From NCBI GenBank assembly GCA_963723765.1, contig CAVRSD010000003.1, positions 620,001 to 684,000 on the forward strand: a DNA stretch of 64,000 nt, read 5' to 3'. Both the position numbers and the translations under genes were made by a program. A model generated the notes under the pieces. It did not search any database and was not told the origin of the DNA. It saw nothing but the letters and a program-made list of their open reading frames with translations. Below, one piece after another: positions 27,185 through 35,489 of the stretch (position 1 is its first letter; each line of letters opens with the position of its first letter). This stretch comes from DATBAX01 sp963723765. Its GTDB lineage: Bacteria > Acidobacteriota > Terriglobia > Terriglobales > Acidobacteriaceae.

Positions 27185-27445
27185 CTAAGCCACCGTTTCG
27201 TCTTCATTAAATATTGGTGCGACCAGCGGCTCGCCGCTATGTTCGGGATTCCCGCCTGGTTCCGGGAAATCGCTGTCAGTCGATGCGGCCGTTCTGTTCC
27301 CACGATGGCCCTGTTGACCCTCCATGGACGTATTGGCGCCGGAATCCTGTCCATCGGGCTCTACGGCGCCTTTGCCGCGGTCCTGATCGAGGTGGGCCAA
27401 ATCTTCTTGTTCGTTTCGAGTCGAGTTTGTTTGGGCAGCAGCCAT
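27185..27445 (-). CDS. Small acidic protein, paralogue 2 (unknown family)
   Basis: An 86-aa paralogue of the gene at 26793-27041, lying upstream on the same strand with a gap of about 140 bp. It keeps LDQDRGKGA, NTSMEGQQGHR and DSDFPEPGGNPEHSGE, while the ends differ. A good ribosome binding site (GGAGG, about nine bases before the ATG at 27445) supports the start. It is hydrophilic and acidic. Function unknown; the tandem arrangement points to a local duplication retained by selection. Confidence 0.82.
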   Translation of the reverse strand: MAAAQTNSTRNEQEDLAHLDQDRGKGAVEPDGQDSGANTSMEGQQGHRGNRTAASTDSDFPEPGGNPEHSGEPLVAPIFNEDETVA

Positions 27446-27582
27446 TTCTATAATCCTCCGATAAGAATCTCAGGATGGGTACTCAAGTCCATAACTAGCA
27501 TACTCTGCAACTTTTTCCGGCGAACAAGGTTTATTCTGTACAAGCTGGAGAAAAATCCCTAATGACCAAAATGGAGTTCGGC

Positions 27583-27765
27583 ATGAAACGGCTGCTTTTG
27601 CTGAGTTTCTCGCTTTTGTTTTTAGCGCTGGGTGCATGGGCCCAGCCTTCTGCAGCATCGAGTTTTGATGGTGCCCATTACCAATTGGCCGCGCACCATC
27701 CGCGGCACCATCACCATCATCGGGCGCACCGCCATCACCACCATCGCGTGGGTAACGGCGCATAA
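27583..27765 (+). CDS. Secreted His-rich small peptide
   Basis: A 60-aa peptide whose start (ATG 27583) has GGAG seven bases upstream; a longer form from 27562 is possible. Residues 1-20 are a clear signal peptide (MKRLLLLSFSLLFLALGAWA). The mature part of about 40 residues holds around 15 histidines in runs of four or five, with arginines (HPRHHHHH and RHHHHRVGNG). Such composition could bind Ni, Zn or Cu outside the cytoplasm; this is inference. It is divergent from the 27185-27445 gene. Confidence 0.6.
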   Translation: MKRLLLLSFSLLFLALGAWAQPSAASSFDGAHYQLAAHHPRHHHHHRAHRHHHHRVGNGA

Positions 27766-27855
27766 AAGTTTGGCATCGAAGGTGGTCCGCGCTCCCCGGC
27801 GTACAGCCACCTTCGTTTCTTGAGCATGAGGTTACATGGCCTAAAATAAGGCTAG

Positions 27856-28173
27856 ATGGCTTCACCCTCCATTCTCTTCCGGCCGTATGACCGTCTGGTC
27901 AAGATCGACATCCTGGGCCAGGAATATCAAGTTCCGGAGAACAATCCGCTGCTGCGCTGCTTTCAGTATCTTGCGCCGGAAACGGTGTCCTATGGAAGGT
28001 TCTGCTGGAATGAGGATTGCCAGTACTGCCGTGTGACCTACGATCTAGGGGAAGGGACCAAGGTCCGCGCCGCGATCTCGTGCAAGCTGATGGTGCAGGA
28101 GGGTTTGCGAGTAAAAGAAGTCGCCAGCGAGATCAAGTACTGCCTGCGAGATTTGATCCAGCAAAAGCCGTAA
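27856..28173 (+). CDS. Small 2Fe-2S ferredoxin-like protein
   Basis: A 105-aa protein with the cysteine pattern of a 2Fe-2S ferredoxin-like domain: C-x4-C-x2-C in FCWNEDCQYCRVTYDLG (about residues 49-57), and a fourth Cys in AAISCKLMV (about residue 76). The fold would carry electrons or serve as an iron-sulfur subunit. The length is close to a single domain, with no other domain. It lies near korAB but is not in a tight operon with it, so a partner is not assigned. It converges with cpoB. Confidence 0.75.
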   Translation: MASPSILFRPYDRLVKIDILGQEYQVPENNPLLRCFQYLAPETVSYGRFCWNEDCQYCRVTYDLGEGTKVRAAISCKLMVQEGLRVKEVASEIKYCLRDLIQQKP

Positions 28174-28192
28174 TCTTGAAACCTGAAACTGA

Positions 28193-29047
28193 TTACTCGC
28201 TTTTCCGCGCGGCTCCAGTCACTGCCACGCCTTGTTTCCGCAGTCGTTCGCGCGCCTGAATCGCTTCATTGGATCGGGGAAAACGCTGAATCACGTGCCG
28301 TAGGGCTGCCACGCCATCATCTTTCTGTCCCAGTTCGATCAATGCAAATCCCTTTTTCAGTTCGGCGGCGGCGGCCTTGTTGCCATCCGGAAAAGTCTGC
28401 ATGACCAGATCGTAATTCTTCACGGCGATCGGATAGTTGCCCTGGCGATAGGCGATTTCCGCCAGATAGAAGTAGGAATTTCCCGCCAGATCTGTGTTGG
28501 GATAATACTTCACGTAATCGCCAAATTCCTGCGTGGCGAGGTCATTGTTGTTGGCGTTGTAATCGCGCAGCGCATTGTTATAAAGAACATCTGGCGGAGG
28601 CGCCGCTGCCTGCTGTTGGGCGGCCTGCGCCTGTTGGCTCTGCTGCGCTGCCAGGCTCTGTTGCGCCGATTGCATGTCTTCCAGTTGTTTGCTGACTTTG
28701 GCCAGCCGCGCCTTCAATTCGTCCAGGCTGTCATTCAACGACTGGATCTGGCCGGACAACTGGTCTACATGCGCGCCGCTGTCGCCCTGCTGTTTCTGCA
28801 GGAAGGCTTGCAGGCCCGCAATGGCCGTTGCGGTCTTGTTCATGCTGTCTGTGTTCTGATCCAGCAGGTTCTTCATGACGCCCATGCGCTCATCGAACGA
28901 TTGCTTCATGTGCGTCATCTGGTCTTGCAGTTGTTGCACCTGGGTCTGGAGCTCGATCATCTCCTTGTTCACGCCCCAGGCGGGCGTCAGATGAACGAAT
29001 AGGCCTGTAAACAAAACCAGAAGAACCGCGAATCGCTGAGTTTTCAT
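28193..29047 (-). CDS. cpoB: Tol-Pal system TPR protein CpoB (YbgF)
   Basis: A 284-aa periplasmic protein. A signal peptide (MKTQRFAVLLVLFTGLFVH, cleavage near PAWG) is followed by a long coiled coil (about residues 25-150, Gln-rich) and a C-terminal TPR part: YNNALRDYNANNNDLATQEFG, YPNTDLAGNSYFYLAEIAY and LIELGQKDDGVAALRHVIQRFP. CpoB links Tol-Pal to cell-wall synthesis at division. It ends the tol operon, but a likely terminator lies between pal and this gene, so expression may also start upstream of 29047. Confidence 0.88.
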   Translation of the reverse strand: MKTQRFAVLLVLFTGLFVHLTPAWGVNKEMIELQTQVQQLQDQMTHMKQSFDERMGVMKNLLDQNTDSMNKTATAIAGLQAFLQKQQGDSGAHVDQLSGQIQSLNDSLDELKARLAKVSKQLEDMQSAQQSLAAQQSQQAQAAQQQAAAPPPDVLYNNALRDYNANNNDLATQEFGDYVKYYPNTDLAGNSYFYLAEIAYRQGNYPIAVKNYDLVMQTFPDGNKAAAAELKKGFALIELGQKDDGVAALRHVIQRFPRSNEAIQARERLRKQGVAVTGAARKSE

Positions 29048-29204
29048 ATTTTTCTGACCCTAAAAGGTGAAGTTGAATCAAGCTAATCCAAATACGATTG
29101 GCGTGTCCAAAAATGAATTGTGCAGGATCATGCCCCCGCACACAGTAGTCTCTCCGGATTCCGTGCGCTCCAACTTCCGACCAATTCGATGCAGGAGTCA
29201 CGCG

Positions 29205-29254
29205 CGGAAAGATAAAAGGAAAAGCAGGAGCGGCAGCCTTAGCTCCGCCCCTGC
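29205..29254 (-). terminator. Intrinsic terminator after pal
   Basis: On the minus strand, 9 bases past the pal stop, arms GCAGGGGCGG and CCGCTCCTGC (29254-29245 and 29233-29224, one mismatch) form a hairpin with an 11-base loop. It is followed by a T-rich tract (TTTTCCTTTTATCTTT). Position and shape fit a Rho-independent terminator between pal and cpoB. Confidence 0.7.
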
Positions 29255-29262
29255 CAACTTTA

Positions 29263-30003
29263 CTATTTCTGATACACGAAGTGGCCAACACGGTTCTGCT
29301 GCCAGCACGCTTCGTTCGATTCGGTGCAGAATGGTTTTTCCTTGCCGTAACTGATCGTCTTTACGCTGTCAGCAGGAATGCCACCTTGTACCAGAGCGTT
29401 CTTGACCGAACTGGCGCGAGTATCGCCCAGAGCCAGATTGTATTCCGTCGATCCCCGCTCGTCGCAGTGTCCCTCAATCGTGAAATGAATGCTGGGATGG
29501 GCTTTCAGGAACTCCACATCACCCGCCAGTGCGGATTGCTGATCGGCGCGAACATCGCCTTTGTCATACTCGAAGTAGATGTCCTTCACATTCTGGGAGA
29601 ACAATTCTTCTTCGGTCGCCGAAGCTACCGGCGGAGGTGGTGGCGGAGGCGGTGGCATGGTCACAGTGACCCGCGCCGTCGCCGTTTGTGTCCCGCCGGC
29701 CCCCTTGGCCGTTAAAGTATAAGTCGTGGACTCAGCTGGCGTGACCTGCTGCGAACCGCTGGTCTGCACTCCGCCTATGCCCTCAATACTCACATCTGTG
29801 GCATTCGACGTCTGCCATGTCAACGTAGTCGCCCCACCCTTCTCCACTGATTCTGGATTGGCGGTCAGCGAAGCTGTGGGTGCAGTCGGTGCCGGCGGTG
29901 GTGGCGGTGGGGGTGGTACGACTTTCTTGGCGCAGCCGCCCAACATCATGACGACCGCCAGTGCAAATACCAGGGTGATCCACTTCATTGTCAATTGCTT
30001 CAC
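29263..30003 (-). CDS. pal: Peptidoglycan-associated lipoprotein with Ig-like insert
   Basis: Pal anchors the outer membrane to peptidoglycan and completes Tol-Pal. I choose the GTG at 30003, with GGAGGAG immediately upstream, over the ATG at 29988; the frame is open from 30102. A lipoprotein signal ends VVMMLGGCAKK, the lipobox. Then come a proline run, an Ig-like module (about residues 40-125, with TLTWQTSNATDVSIEG), a second proline run, and the OmpA-like domain with IYFEYDKGDVRADQ, TIEGHCDERGSTEYNLALGD and RASSVKNALV. The Asp and Arg of the OmpA motif are the usual meso-DAP contacts. Pal in E. coli lacks an Ig-like module. Confidence 0.9.
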   Translation of the reverse strand: MKQLTMKWITLVFALAVVMMLGGCAKKVVPPPPPPPPAPTAPTASLTANPESVEKGGATTLTWQTSNATDVSIEGIGGVQTSGSQQVTPAESTTYTLTAKGAGGTQTATARVTVTMPPPPPPPPPVASATEEELFSQNVKDIYFEYDKGDVRADQQSALAGDVEFLKAHPSIHFTIEGHCDERGSTEYNLALGDTRASSVKNALVQGGIPADSVKTISYGKEKPFCTESNEACWQQNRVGHFVYQK

Positions 30004-30215
30004 TTTCTCCTCCGAGCTAAGTTGCGCGCCTTCGGCTGAACGCGCGGTTCGAGTCCACCCAACGGGACTGATTTTCCGCCGGGTTTCGGACTTCATGGAC
30101 AACCGTTAACTTCAAAATGTTCGACATTCGTAAGGTTCAAAATCAAGGTTCAAGAAATCAAAGATAACGCCATCATGCCTGAATCAATGTTCAACTTCGC
30201 ACACTACTGCTTCTA

Positions 30216-31541
30216 CTACTTCCAGCTCCAGTTCGGCTGCGTATTTCTTCCCGAACTCGTCAAAGCCTTCTGATTCGTTCCATCAGCCAGCATGGTCCAA
30301 ATCTGTTCGCCTCCCGCGCGGCTTGACTGGAATACGATGTGCCGTCCATCCGGCGACCACGACGGAAAATCGTTGCGTCCGCCATCGTGGGTCAACTGCA
30401 CCCATTGCTTACTGGCCACATCCATCATATAAATGTCCGCCGCTCCCGGAGCGCCCGGTCCGTAGCGCCGCACCCAGGAGATCGCCAAAAATTGTCCATT
30501 CGGCGACCACGCTGGAGACACTGCATACCCCTGATCCGTAACTTGCTGCACATTAGTACCATCGGCTTCCATGGTGAAAACCTGCGGCAGCCCGGTCCGT
30601 CCGCTGACCCACGCGATCTGCGCCCCGGTCTTGCGGTTCCACACCGGGGAAACATCCGGCCCTTTGTATGCAGTAAGACGTTTCAAGTTTCCACCCGAAG
30701 CGTCCACCGTGTAGATTTCCGGATCCCCCGTGCGCGATGAAGAAAATGCCAGCTTGGTTCCATCCGGCGACCATGCCGGCGAAAGATTGGTGCCGCCATA
30801 CCTGGGGAATGCCACCAGCCGGTTAAGATCGAGCGAGTACATCTGAATATCCCAGCCGGATTTGGTGAGGGAACTGAAAGCCAGACGCGAGCCATCTGGC
30901 GAGATTCGCGGCGACAGTGAAATCGTACCCAGATGCGTCACCTGACGCTGGTTGGCACCGTCGTAATCCATTGCCCAAATTTCTTTATGGCCGCTCCGGC
31001 TGCTGACGAAATAAATCGTACTCTCGGCAATCCCTGGAATTCCGCCGCCTAAGCGAAAGATAATTTCGTCCGCAAACTTGTGGGCGATGACGCGCACCGC
31101 CGGACCGGTCGCGACGTCGGAATATTGCTTGCCAAGAATTTGCGGTGACGTAATATTCTTCACGTCATACAGCCAGCCCTGCACCGTGACGTTCGTTCCA
31201 GAAACACCCAGGTTGCCAAACGCCAGCATCGCGGCATTCGCCGGCGCCGCGCTCCACAACTCAAACTTGACGTCAGGCGGTGTTCCAACCGCGCCCAGTG
31301 GATAAAAACTCTTCGACGCCATATCGAAGATCCCGGCATTATCCAGATCATTCCACAGCGTGTCGTTGAAAGTCTTGAGCAGGTCAGGATTCTTGGCATC
31401 CTGCGTGGACGCCTTAAAGTCAGGAACCGCAATGCGAATCTTTTCCACGCCCAGGCCGGTACCGGTCTTGACCCAGTCCTGCGCAGCCGCGCCGGCCGTC
31501 AACAAAAGTAAGAAAATAAACCAATTGAATAATCGCTTCAT
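30216..31541 (-). CDS. tolB: Tol-Pal system beta-propeller protein TolB
   Basis: TolB is the periplasmic protein that links TolA and Pal. The frame extends to 31640, but the start at 31541 is supported by the signal peptide MKRLFNWFIFLLLLTAGAAAQ. The N-terminal domain (DFKASTQDAKNPDLLKTFND) is followed by six beta-propeller repeats, each with variants of NPAWSPDGTKLAF (for example SPRISPDGSRLAFSS and FPSWSPDGRHIVFQ). Length about 441 aa matches the family. It lies between tolA and pal on the minus strand. Confidence 0.93.
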   Translation of the reverse strand: MKRLFNWFIFLLLLTAGAAAQDWVKTGTGLGVEKIRIAVPDFKASTQDAKNPDLLKTFNDTLWNDLDNAGIFDMASKSFYPLGAVGTPPDVKFELWSAAPANAAMLAFGNLGVSGTNVTVQGWLYDVKNITSPQILGKQYSDVATGPAVRVIAHKFADEIIFRLGGGIPGIAESTIYFVSSRSGHKEIWAMDYDGANQRQVTHLGTISLSPRISPDGSRLAFSSLTKSGWDIQMYSLDLNRLVAFPRYGGTNLSPAWSPDGTKLAFSSSRTGDPEIYTVDASGGNLKRLTAYKGPDVSPVWNRKTGAQIAWVSGRTGLPQVFTMEADGTNVQQVTDQGYAVSPAWSPNGQFLAISWVRRYGPGAPGAADIYMMDVASKQWVQLTHDGGRNDFPSWSPDGRHIVFQSSRAGGEQIWTMLADGTNQKALTSSGRNTQPNWSWK

Positions 31542-31657
31542 GGACCGCCGTTTCCTAAGCAAAGTACATTTCAGATTGAAGATTTCAGATTTATTTTCAG
31601 CTTCCGCTCCGGTTTCAAATCTGAAATCTAAAATCCCCAATCTAAAACTTCTCTTCT

Positions 31658-32446
31658 CTATCTTTTGTAGTCGAACCAGAACTCAACTGAAACCTTATTC
31701 CCCGAATAATCCGAGGGCAGGGGACCAAATGTGTCAATGCGCTGCAAAGCTCGGGTCGCGGACTGGTCCAGCGAAGGCACGCCGCTCGACTGCTCCACCC
31801 GTATGTTGCCAGGATGCCCGTCACGCATGACATCAAACGTAATGTAAACCCGTTCCGCCTGGCTCACATTCGGATCGACTTCGTATTTCAACCAGTTTTC
31901 GGAAACTTTGCGCTGAATCTGCTGTACATAAAATGCGAACCGCGTCCCAAAATCGCCGCCGTTACCCGTAACCCCAAATCCTCCCTTGGCCCCGCCCGCG
32001 TTGAACATTCCATACGGACCGCTGACTGGCCCGCCCTCGCCAAATGGAACTACGTTGCTGGCTTCCTGCTCAGGCTCCGGCTGCGGTTTCTGGTGACTCT
32101 CGCTGGTGACCGGCTTTGGTTTTTTCTTGGCATTCTTGTCGGCAATCGGAATCGCATCCGGCTCCTTGACCACCGCTTTCGGCTCCGAGTGCGTCAGGCC
32201 CTTCGATTCATTGGCCAGAACGTTTTGCGTTTGCGTCGGACTGGCGGGCAAGGGAACCGTGCTCACCAGCGTAACTCCCATGGCATCGCCACCGCCGCCT
32301 GCACCCCACGTACCGCCTCCGCCGCTGTGCACAACCACTGCATAGAGCAGGATGCAAGCGGCAATCCCGGCATGGAACCCGGCCGACCACGCCAGATTGC
32401 GTCCCCACCGTTCGTGTTCGAAAAAAATCTCAGCGCTGGCTGCCAT
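31658..32446 (-). CDS. tolA: TolA / TonB-like energy transducer
   Basis: About 262 aa from the ATG at 32446; a TTG at 32470 is possible. One N-terminal membrane segment (WSAGFHAGIAACILLYAVVV) is followed by a Gly-rich stretch, a Pro/Lys/Glu-rich periplasmic linker (about residues 85-140), and a C-terminal TonB/TolA domain: NVSQAERVYITFDVMRDGHPGNI, SGVPSLDQSATRALQRI and VSVEFWFDYKR. This spans the periplasm and uses TolQR energy to reach TolB and Pal. The linker is short compared with E. coli TolA. The start lies inside the 3' end of tolR. Confidence 0.85.
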   Translation of the reverse strand: MAASAEIFFEHERWGRNLAWSAGFHAGIAACILLYAVVVHSGGGGTWGAGGGGDAMGVTLVSTVPLPASPTQTQNVLANESKGLTHSEPKAVVKEPDAIPIADKNAKKKPKPVTSESHQKPQPEPEQEASNVVPFGEGGPVSGPYGMFNAGGAKGGFGVTGNGGDFGTRFAFYVQQIQRKVSENWLKYEVDPNVSQAERVYITFDVMRDGHPGNIRVEQSSGVPSLDQSATRALQRIDTFGPLPSDYSGNKVSVEFWFDYKR

Positions 32447-32858
32447 GTTGATCCAGTGGCTGCGTAACAATGCTCACATTCGTAATGCCGGATTGCTTGA
32501 CCGCATCCATCACGGTCGCGAACGCACCGAACGGAACGTCTTCATCGGCGCGAATAAAAATCGATTGATGCTTGGGATCGCGGATCTTTTGTTTGATCTT
32601 GGCGGCAATCTCGTTGATGTTCACCGGATCGTTGCCCAGAAAAACCCGCTGCTCCTTGTTGATACTGATCACCAGCCGTTCTTCGGTGATCTCTTTCACA
32701 GTGCGGGTTTTGGGTACGCTCACTTCAATCCCCGATTGCAGCACCGGGGCCGTTACCATGAAAATAATGAGCAACACCAGGACAACGTCCACCAGCGGCG
32801 TAATGTTGATGTCGGAGAGGGAAGTCTGCGTGCGTCCATTGGAAGCCGTAAAGGCCAT
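32430..32858 (-). CDS. tolR: Biopolymer transport protein TolR (ExbD family)
   Basis: A 142-aa protein with one N-terminal membrane segment whose key Asp is in NITPLVDVVLVLLIIFMV. The periplasmic domain follows. With TolQ it forms the proton-driven motor. Its start overlaps the tolQ stop and its end overlaps the tolA start, so the three are tightly coupled. Confidence 0.92.
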   Translation of the reverse strand: MAFTASNGRTQTSLSDINITPLVDVVLVLLIIFMVTAPVLQSGIEVSVPKTRTVKEITEERLVISINKEQRVFLGNDPVNINEIAAKIKQKIRDPKHQSIFIRADEDVPFGAFATVMDAVKQSGITNVSIVTQPLDQHGSQR

Positions 32859-33583
32859 TACCGACGCACCTCCGGAACTTCTGCAGCGCGGGCCAGTTGG
32901 GGCTGCTGACGCTCGACCGCATTCAGCATTTCAAGAGCAAAGTCATCTCCGCGCGAGGCGAATTCACGAATCGAACCGCCAATCAAATTGTAGGCAATCA
33001 CCGCCGGAATCGCGGCGACCAGGCCGGCAGCGGTGGTGATCAAAGCTTCAGAAATGCCCGGCGCCACTGCGCGCAAAGTTGCCGCACCTGCGGTGCCCAG
33101 TCCGTGGAACGCGTCGATGATGCCCCAAACCGTACCAAAAAGCCCGATGAATGGAGTGACCGCGCCGGTAATTGCCAGCCACGGCAAGTTGCGTTCAAAG
33201 CGTGTCAACTCTTCTGAGTTCGCGATCTGCATGGCGCGCTGCACTGCCGTAGGATTCTTGATCGCGCCATTGGAAACGCCGCCCTGCCGTCGATATTCTT
33301 CAAACCCGCCTTCAAATACTCCGACCAACGGACTCGGCCGGAACTGCTCGGCTACCGCGCCCACATCCTGCAGTCGCTGGGCCTTGCGAAAGGCGCGGAC
33401 GAATCGTCCACTCTGCACCCTTGCCCGCCGCAGCAGACTCCATTTGGAAAGAATAATCGCCCAGGAAATCAGGCTGAAAATGAGTAGAAAGAGAAGAACG
33501 ACTTTGGCGACAGGACCGGTTTCCCCTACAAGATCAACAATTTCGCCGCCGATTACGAAGCCCAACAAGAGAGGGAATGGCAT
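32858..33583 (-). CDS. tolQ: MotA/TolQ/ExbB proton channel subunit
   Basis: A 241-aa inner-membrane protein of the TolQ/ExbB family, first gene of the tol cluster. Three membrane segments are seen: one near residues 25-50 and the pair with TGAVTPFIGLFGTVWGIIDAF and the LITTAAGLVAAIPAVIAYN segments. The Thr and Glu positions of the proton path are in these last two. It begins the operon tolQ-tolR-tolA-tolB-pal-cpoB. A weak AGGA sits upstream of the ATG. Confidence 0.92.
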   Translation of the reverse strand: MPFPLLLGFVIGGEIVDLVGETGPVAKVVLLFLLIFSLISWAIILSKWSLLRRARVQSGRFVRAFRKAQRLQDVGAVAEQFRPSPLVGVFEGGFEEYRRQGGVSNGAIKNPTAVQRAMQIANSEELTRFERNLPWLAITGAVTPFIGLFGTVWGIIDAFHGLGTAGAATLRAVAPGISEALITTAAGLVAAIPAVIAYNLIGGSIREFASRGDDFALEMLNAVERQQPQLARAAEVPEVRR

Positions 33584-33693
33584 TATTTTTGGAGAATCCT
33601 TAGCCTTCGATTATAGACCACCCGATCAGGTTGCCTCCGCAGGCGCATCCGATCTATTAACAACAAATAATCAGTTGGAAAAACGAAAATCAC

Positions 33694-33740
33694 GTAGGGA
33701 CGGACGCCCGTCAGTCCGGCAAGCGCAGCGAGCCACGGAT
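33694..33740. repeat. GTAGGGACGGACGCC-type repeat, copy 1
   Basis: A short intergenic repeat opening GTAGGGACGGACGCC and containing CCGTCAGTCC. A related copy lies at 34386-34435. Both are beside copies of the TGTCATCCTGAG element. Confidence 0.45.
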
Positions 33741-33758
33741 CATTGACCCGTTCCTATC

Positions 33759-33793
33759 TTGTCATTCCGAGAAGCGCAGCGCCGAGGAATCCG
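33759..33793 (+). repeat. TGTCATTCCGAG-type dispersed repeat
   Basis: An element with TTGTCATTCCGAGAAGCGC and GAGGAATCCGC at its ends, just upstream of the NIPSNAP-like gene. Confidence 0.55.
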
Positions 33794-33866
33794 CTTTCCG
33801 CCGGCCGTGAGAAAAACGTGGCATTCTCCCAACGTTCGCAATGACAATCGCTGTAGAATGTCGGCC

Positions 33867-34280
33867 ATGAACCGACGCACCTTACTGAAATCCATCCCGG
33901 CGCTCGCTCTTCTCGCGAGAACCGCCGCCGCTTCTCCACAGGACTCTTCGTCCGTCTATGAATTCCGGGTCTATCACACCTATCCCGGCAAGCTCGACGA
34001 CCTGCTCGCTCGTTTCCGCGACCACACCATGCGTATCTTCGAGAAGCATGGCATGAAGAACATTGCCTACTGGACTCCCACGGATGATCCGTTGAAAGGC
34101 AACGCGCTTTTTTATGTAATCGCCCACCCCAGCCGGGAAGCCGCCACCGCAAACTGGAAAGCCTTTGGTGATGATCCGGAATGGCAAAGCGTCCGCGACA
34201 AATCGGAGGCCAACGGCAAGCTGGTCGAGAAAGTCGACTCCACTTTCCTCGTCCTGACCGACTTCTCGCCAAAATTGTGA
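33867..34280 (+). CDS. NIPSNAP-family protein with export signal
   Basis: A 137-aa protein. An N-terminal twin-arginine-like signal (MNRRTLLKSIPALALLARTAAA) is followed by a NIPSNAP-type domain with YEFRVYHTYPGKLDDLLARFRDH and MKNIAYWTPTDDPL. This ferredoxin-like fold family is of unclear biochemical role in bacteria. The frame is open from 33759, where the upstream part lies in a repeat; the ATG at 33867 starts the signal peptide. A further ATG at 33858 is possible. Confidence 0.78.
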   Translation: MNRRTLLKSIPALALLARTAAASPQDSSSVYEFRVYHTYPGKLDDLLARFRDHTMRIFEKHGMKNIAYWTPTDDPLKGNALFYVIAHPSREAATANWKAFGDDPEWQSVRDKSEANGKLVEKVDSTFLVLTDFSPKL

Positions 34281-34287
34281 GTGTCCA

Positions 34288-34350
34288 TGTCATCCTGAGC
34301 GCAGCATGAGCGTTCGCACGCGAACGCTCATGCGGAGTCGAAGGACCCCT
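34288..34350 (+). repeat. Dispersed hairpin repeat, copy A
   Basis: Outer motif TGTCATCCTGAGCGCA ... GTCGAAGGACCCCT, enclosing a perfect 13-bp stem GCATGAGCGTTCG / CGAACGCTCATGC with loop CACG (34304-34333). The stem differs from that of copies B and C but pairs just as well. It starts eight bases past the stop of the NIPSNAP gene and may terminate it. Confidence 0.7.
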
Positions 34351-34385
34351 GCCGCAACCATGCTCTCGCCAACTATCCCGCGGCA

Positions 34386-34435
34386 CGTAGGGACGGACGC
34401 CTCGTCTGTCCCGCGAGCGTAGCTCGCGTGCTGTT
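34386..34435. repeat. GTAGGGACGGACGCC-type repeat, copy 2
   Basis: Second copy of the element at 33694-33740, opening GTAGGGACGGACGCC, with CGCGAGCGTAGCTCGCG as an internal palindrome. Confidence 0.45.
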
Positions 34436-34506
34436 TATTTTCTCCGCGAATGAAATAACTCGACGCGCAGATTTATGCTAAAGGCAGATACATCAGGGAC
34501 TAAAAA

Positions 34507-35304
34507 TTGCGGAAACGATTACGTATCGCCACACGCTTGACTTGCTTGCTGATGCTGGCCAGCGTCCCCGCGCTTGCGCAGGGCGGCCCACCGCTCCTGA
34601 CCGATGACCCCGGCACTCCCGGCAATCGCAACTGGGAAATCAACGTTGCTTACACTCAGGACCGTCGTTCCGACAGCAATCAATATGATGTTCCCATCCT
34701 CGACATCAACTACGGAGTCGGTGATCGCATTCAACTCAAGTTTCAGATTCCGTATCTATACTCCAGCAGCAATGGCGGCCCGCTGGGCAGTGGATTGGGC
34801 AATTCTCTCGCGGGCGTGAAGTGGCGCTTCTTTCAGAACGAGGCCAAGGGTTGGAATATTTCGACCTATCCCCAACTCGAGCTCAACAATCCCACGGACT
34901 CAGTGCGGCGTGGTTTCGTCGATCGCGGTCCTAATTTTCTTTTGCCCGTGGAAGTTACCAAGACACTCGGCCCGCTGGAACTGAATCTCGAAGCTGGATA
35001 TTGGTTCTCGCAGCACTTAAAAGACGGACACATCCTCGGCTTCGCCGTCGGTCACCAGACCACCAAAAGGCTGGAACTGCTTTCCGAAGTTTACGACTTC
35101 GCCGAAGTCGGCTCTCCCATTCGAGACGACACTTTCGACTTCGGTGGACGCTATGAATTCCATCGTGGCATGCTATTCCTCTTCATGGCCGGTAGAAGTT
35201 TTCTAGGCCCTCAAAGCGGCCAATCCCAATTCATCGGCTACTTCGGCATCCAATTTCAAATCCAAAAAACTCACCACAACCCCGACCCCGAAACCAACCC
35301 TTAA
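34507..35304 (+). CDS. Predicted secreted or outer-membrane beta-barrel-like protein
   Basis: A 265-aa protein starting at a TTG (34507) with AGGGA eight bases upstream; an ATG at 34549 is an alternative. The signal peptide is about residues 1-24, with cleavage near ALAQ. The mature part is rich in alternating aromatic and polar residues, for example IQLKFQIPYLYSSSN, LELNLEAGYWFS and FDFGGRYEFHRGMLFLFMAG. A final aromatic-containing strand (YFGIQFQIQ) precedes a short polar tail. This fits a small outer-membrane beta-barrel; no family is named. It stands alone between repeats. Confidence 0.65.
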   Translation: MRKRLRIATRLTCLLMLASVPALAQGGPPLLTDDPGTPGNRNWEINVAYTQDRRSDSNQYDVPILDINYGVGDRIQLKFQIPYLYSSSNGGPLGSGLGNSLAGVKWRFFQNEAKGWNISTYPQLELNNPTDSVRRGFVDRGPNFLLPVEVTKTLGPLELNLEAGYWFSQHLKDGHILGFAVGHQTTKRLELLSEVYDFAEVGSPIRDDTFDFGGRYEFHRGMLFLFMAGRSFLGPQSGQSQFIGYFGIQFQIQKTHHNPDPETNP

Positions 35305-35309
35305 CTTGA

Positions 35310-35371
35310 TGTCGTCCTGAGCGCAGGGGATGGTTCGCAAAGCGAACCATCCCCGAAGTCGAAGGACCCCT
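35310..35371 (+). repeat. Dispersed hairpin repeat, copy B
   Basis: Outer motif TGTCGTCCTGAGCGCA ... GAAGTCGAAGGACCCCT, enclosing a perfect 12-bp stem GGGGATGGTTCG / CGAACCATCCCC with loop CAAAG. It starts six bases past the stop of the gene at 35304. Confidence 0.7.
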
Positions 35372-35489
35372 ACATTCTCAACGACACCATCCCCATGTCA
35401 TTCCGCGGGGACTTCAGTCCCCCACGAATCCCTGCCCGCGCCTCCACGCCTGTGCTATTCTGCGCTCATTCTTTCTCCTCAGGACACCC

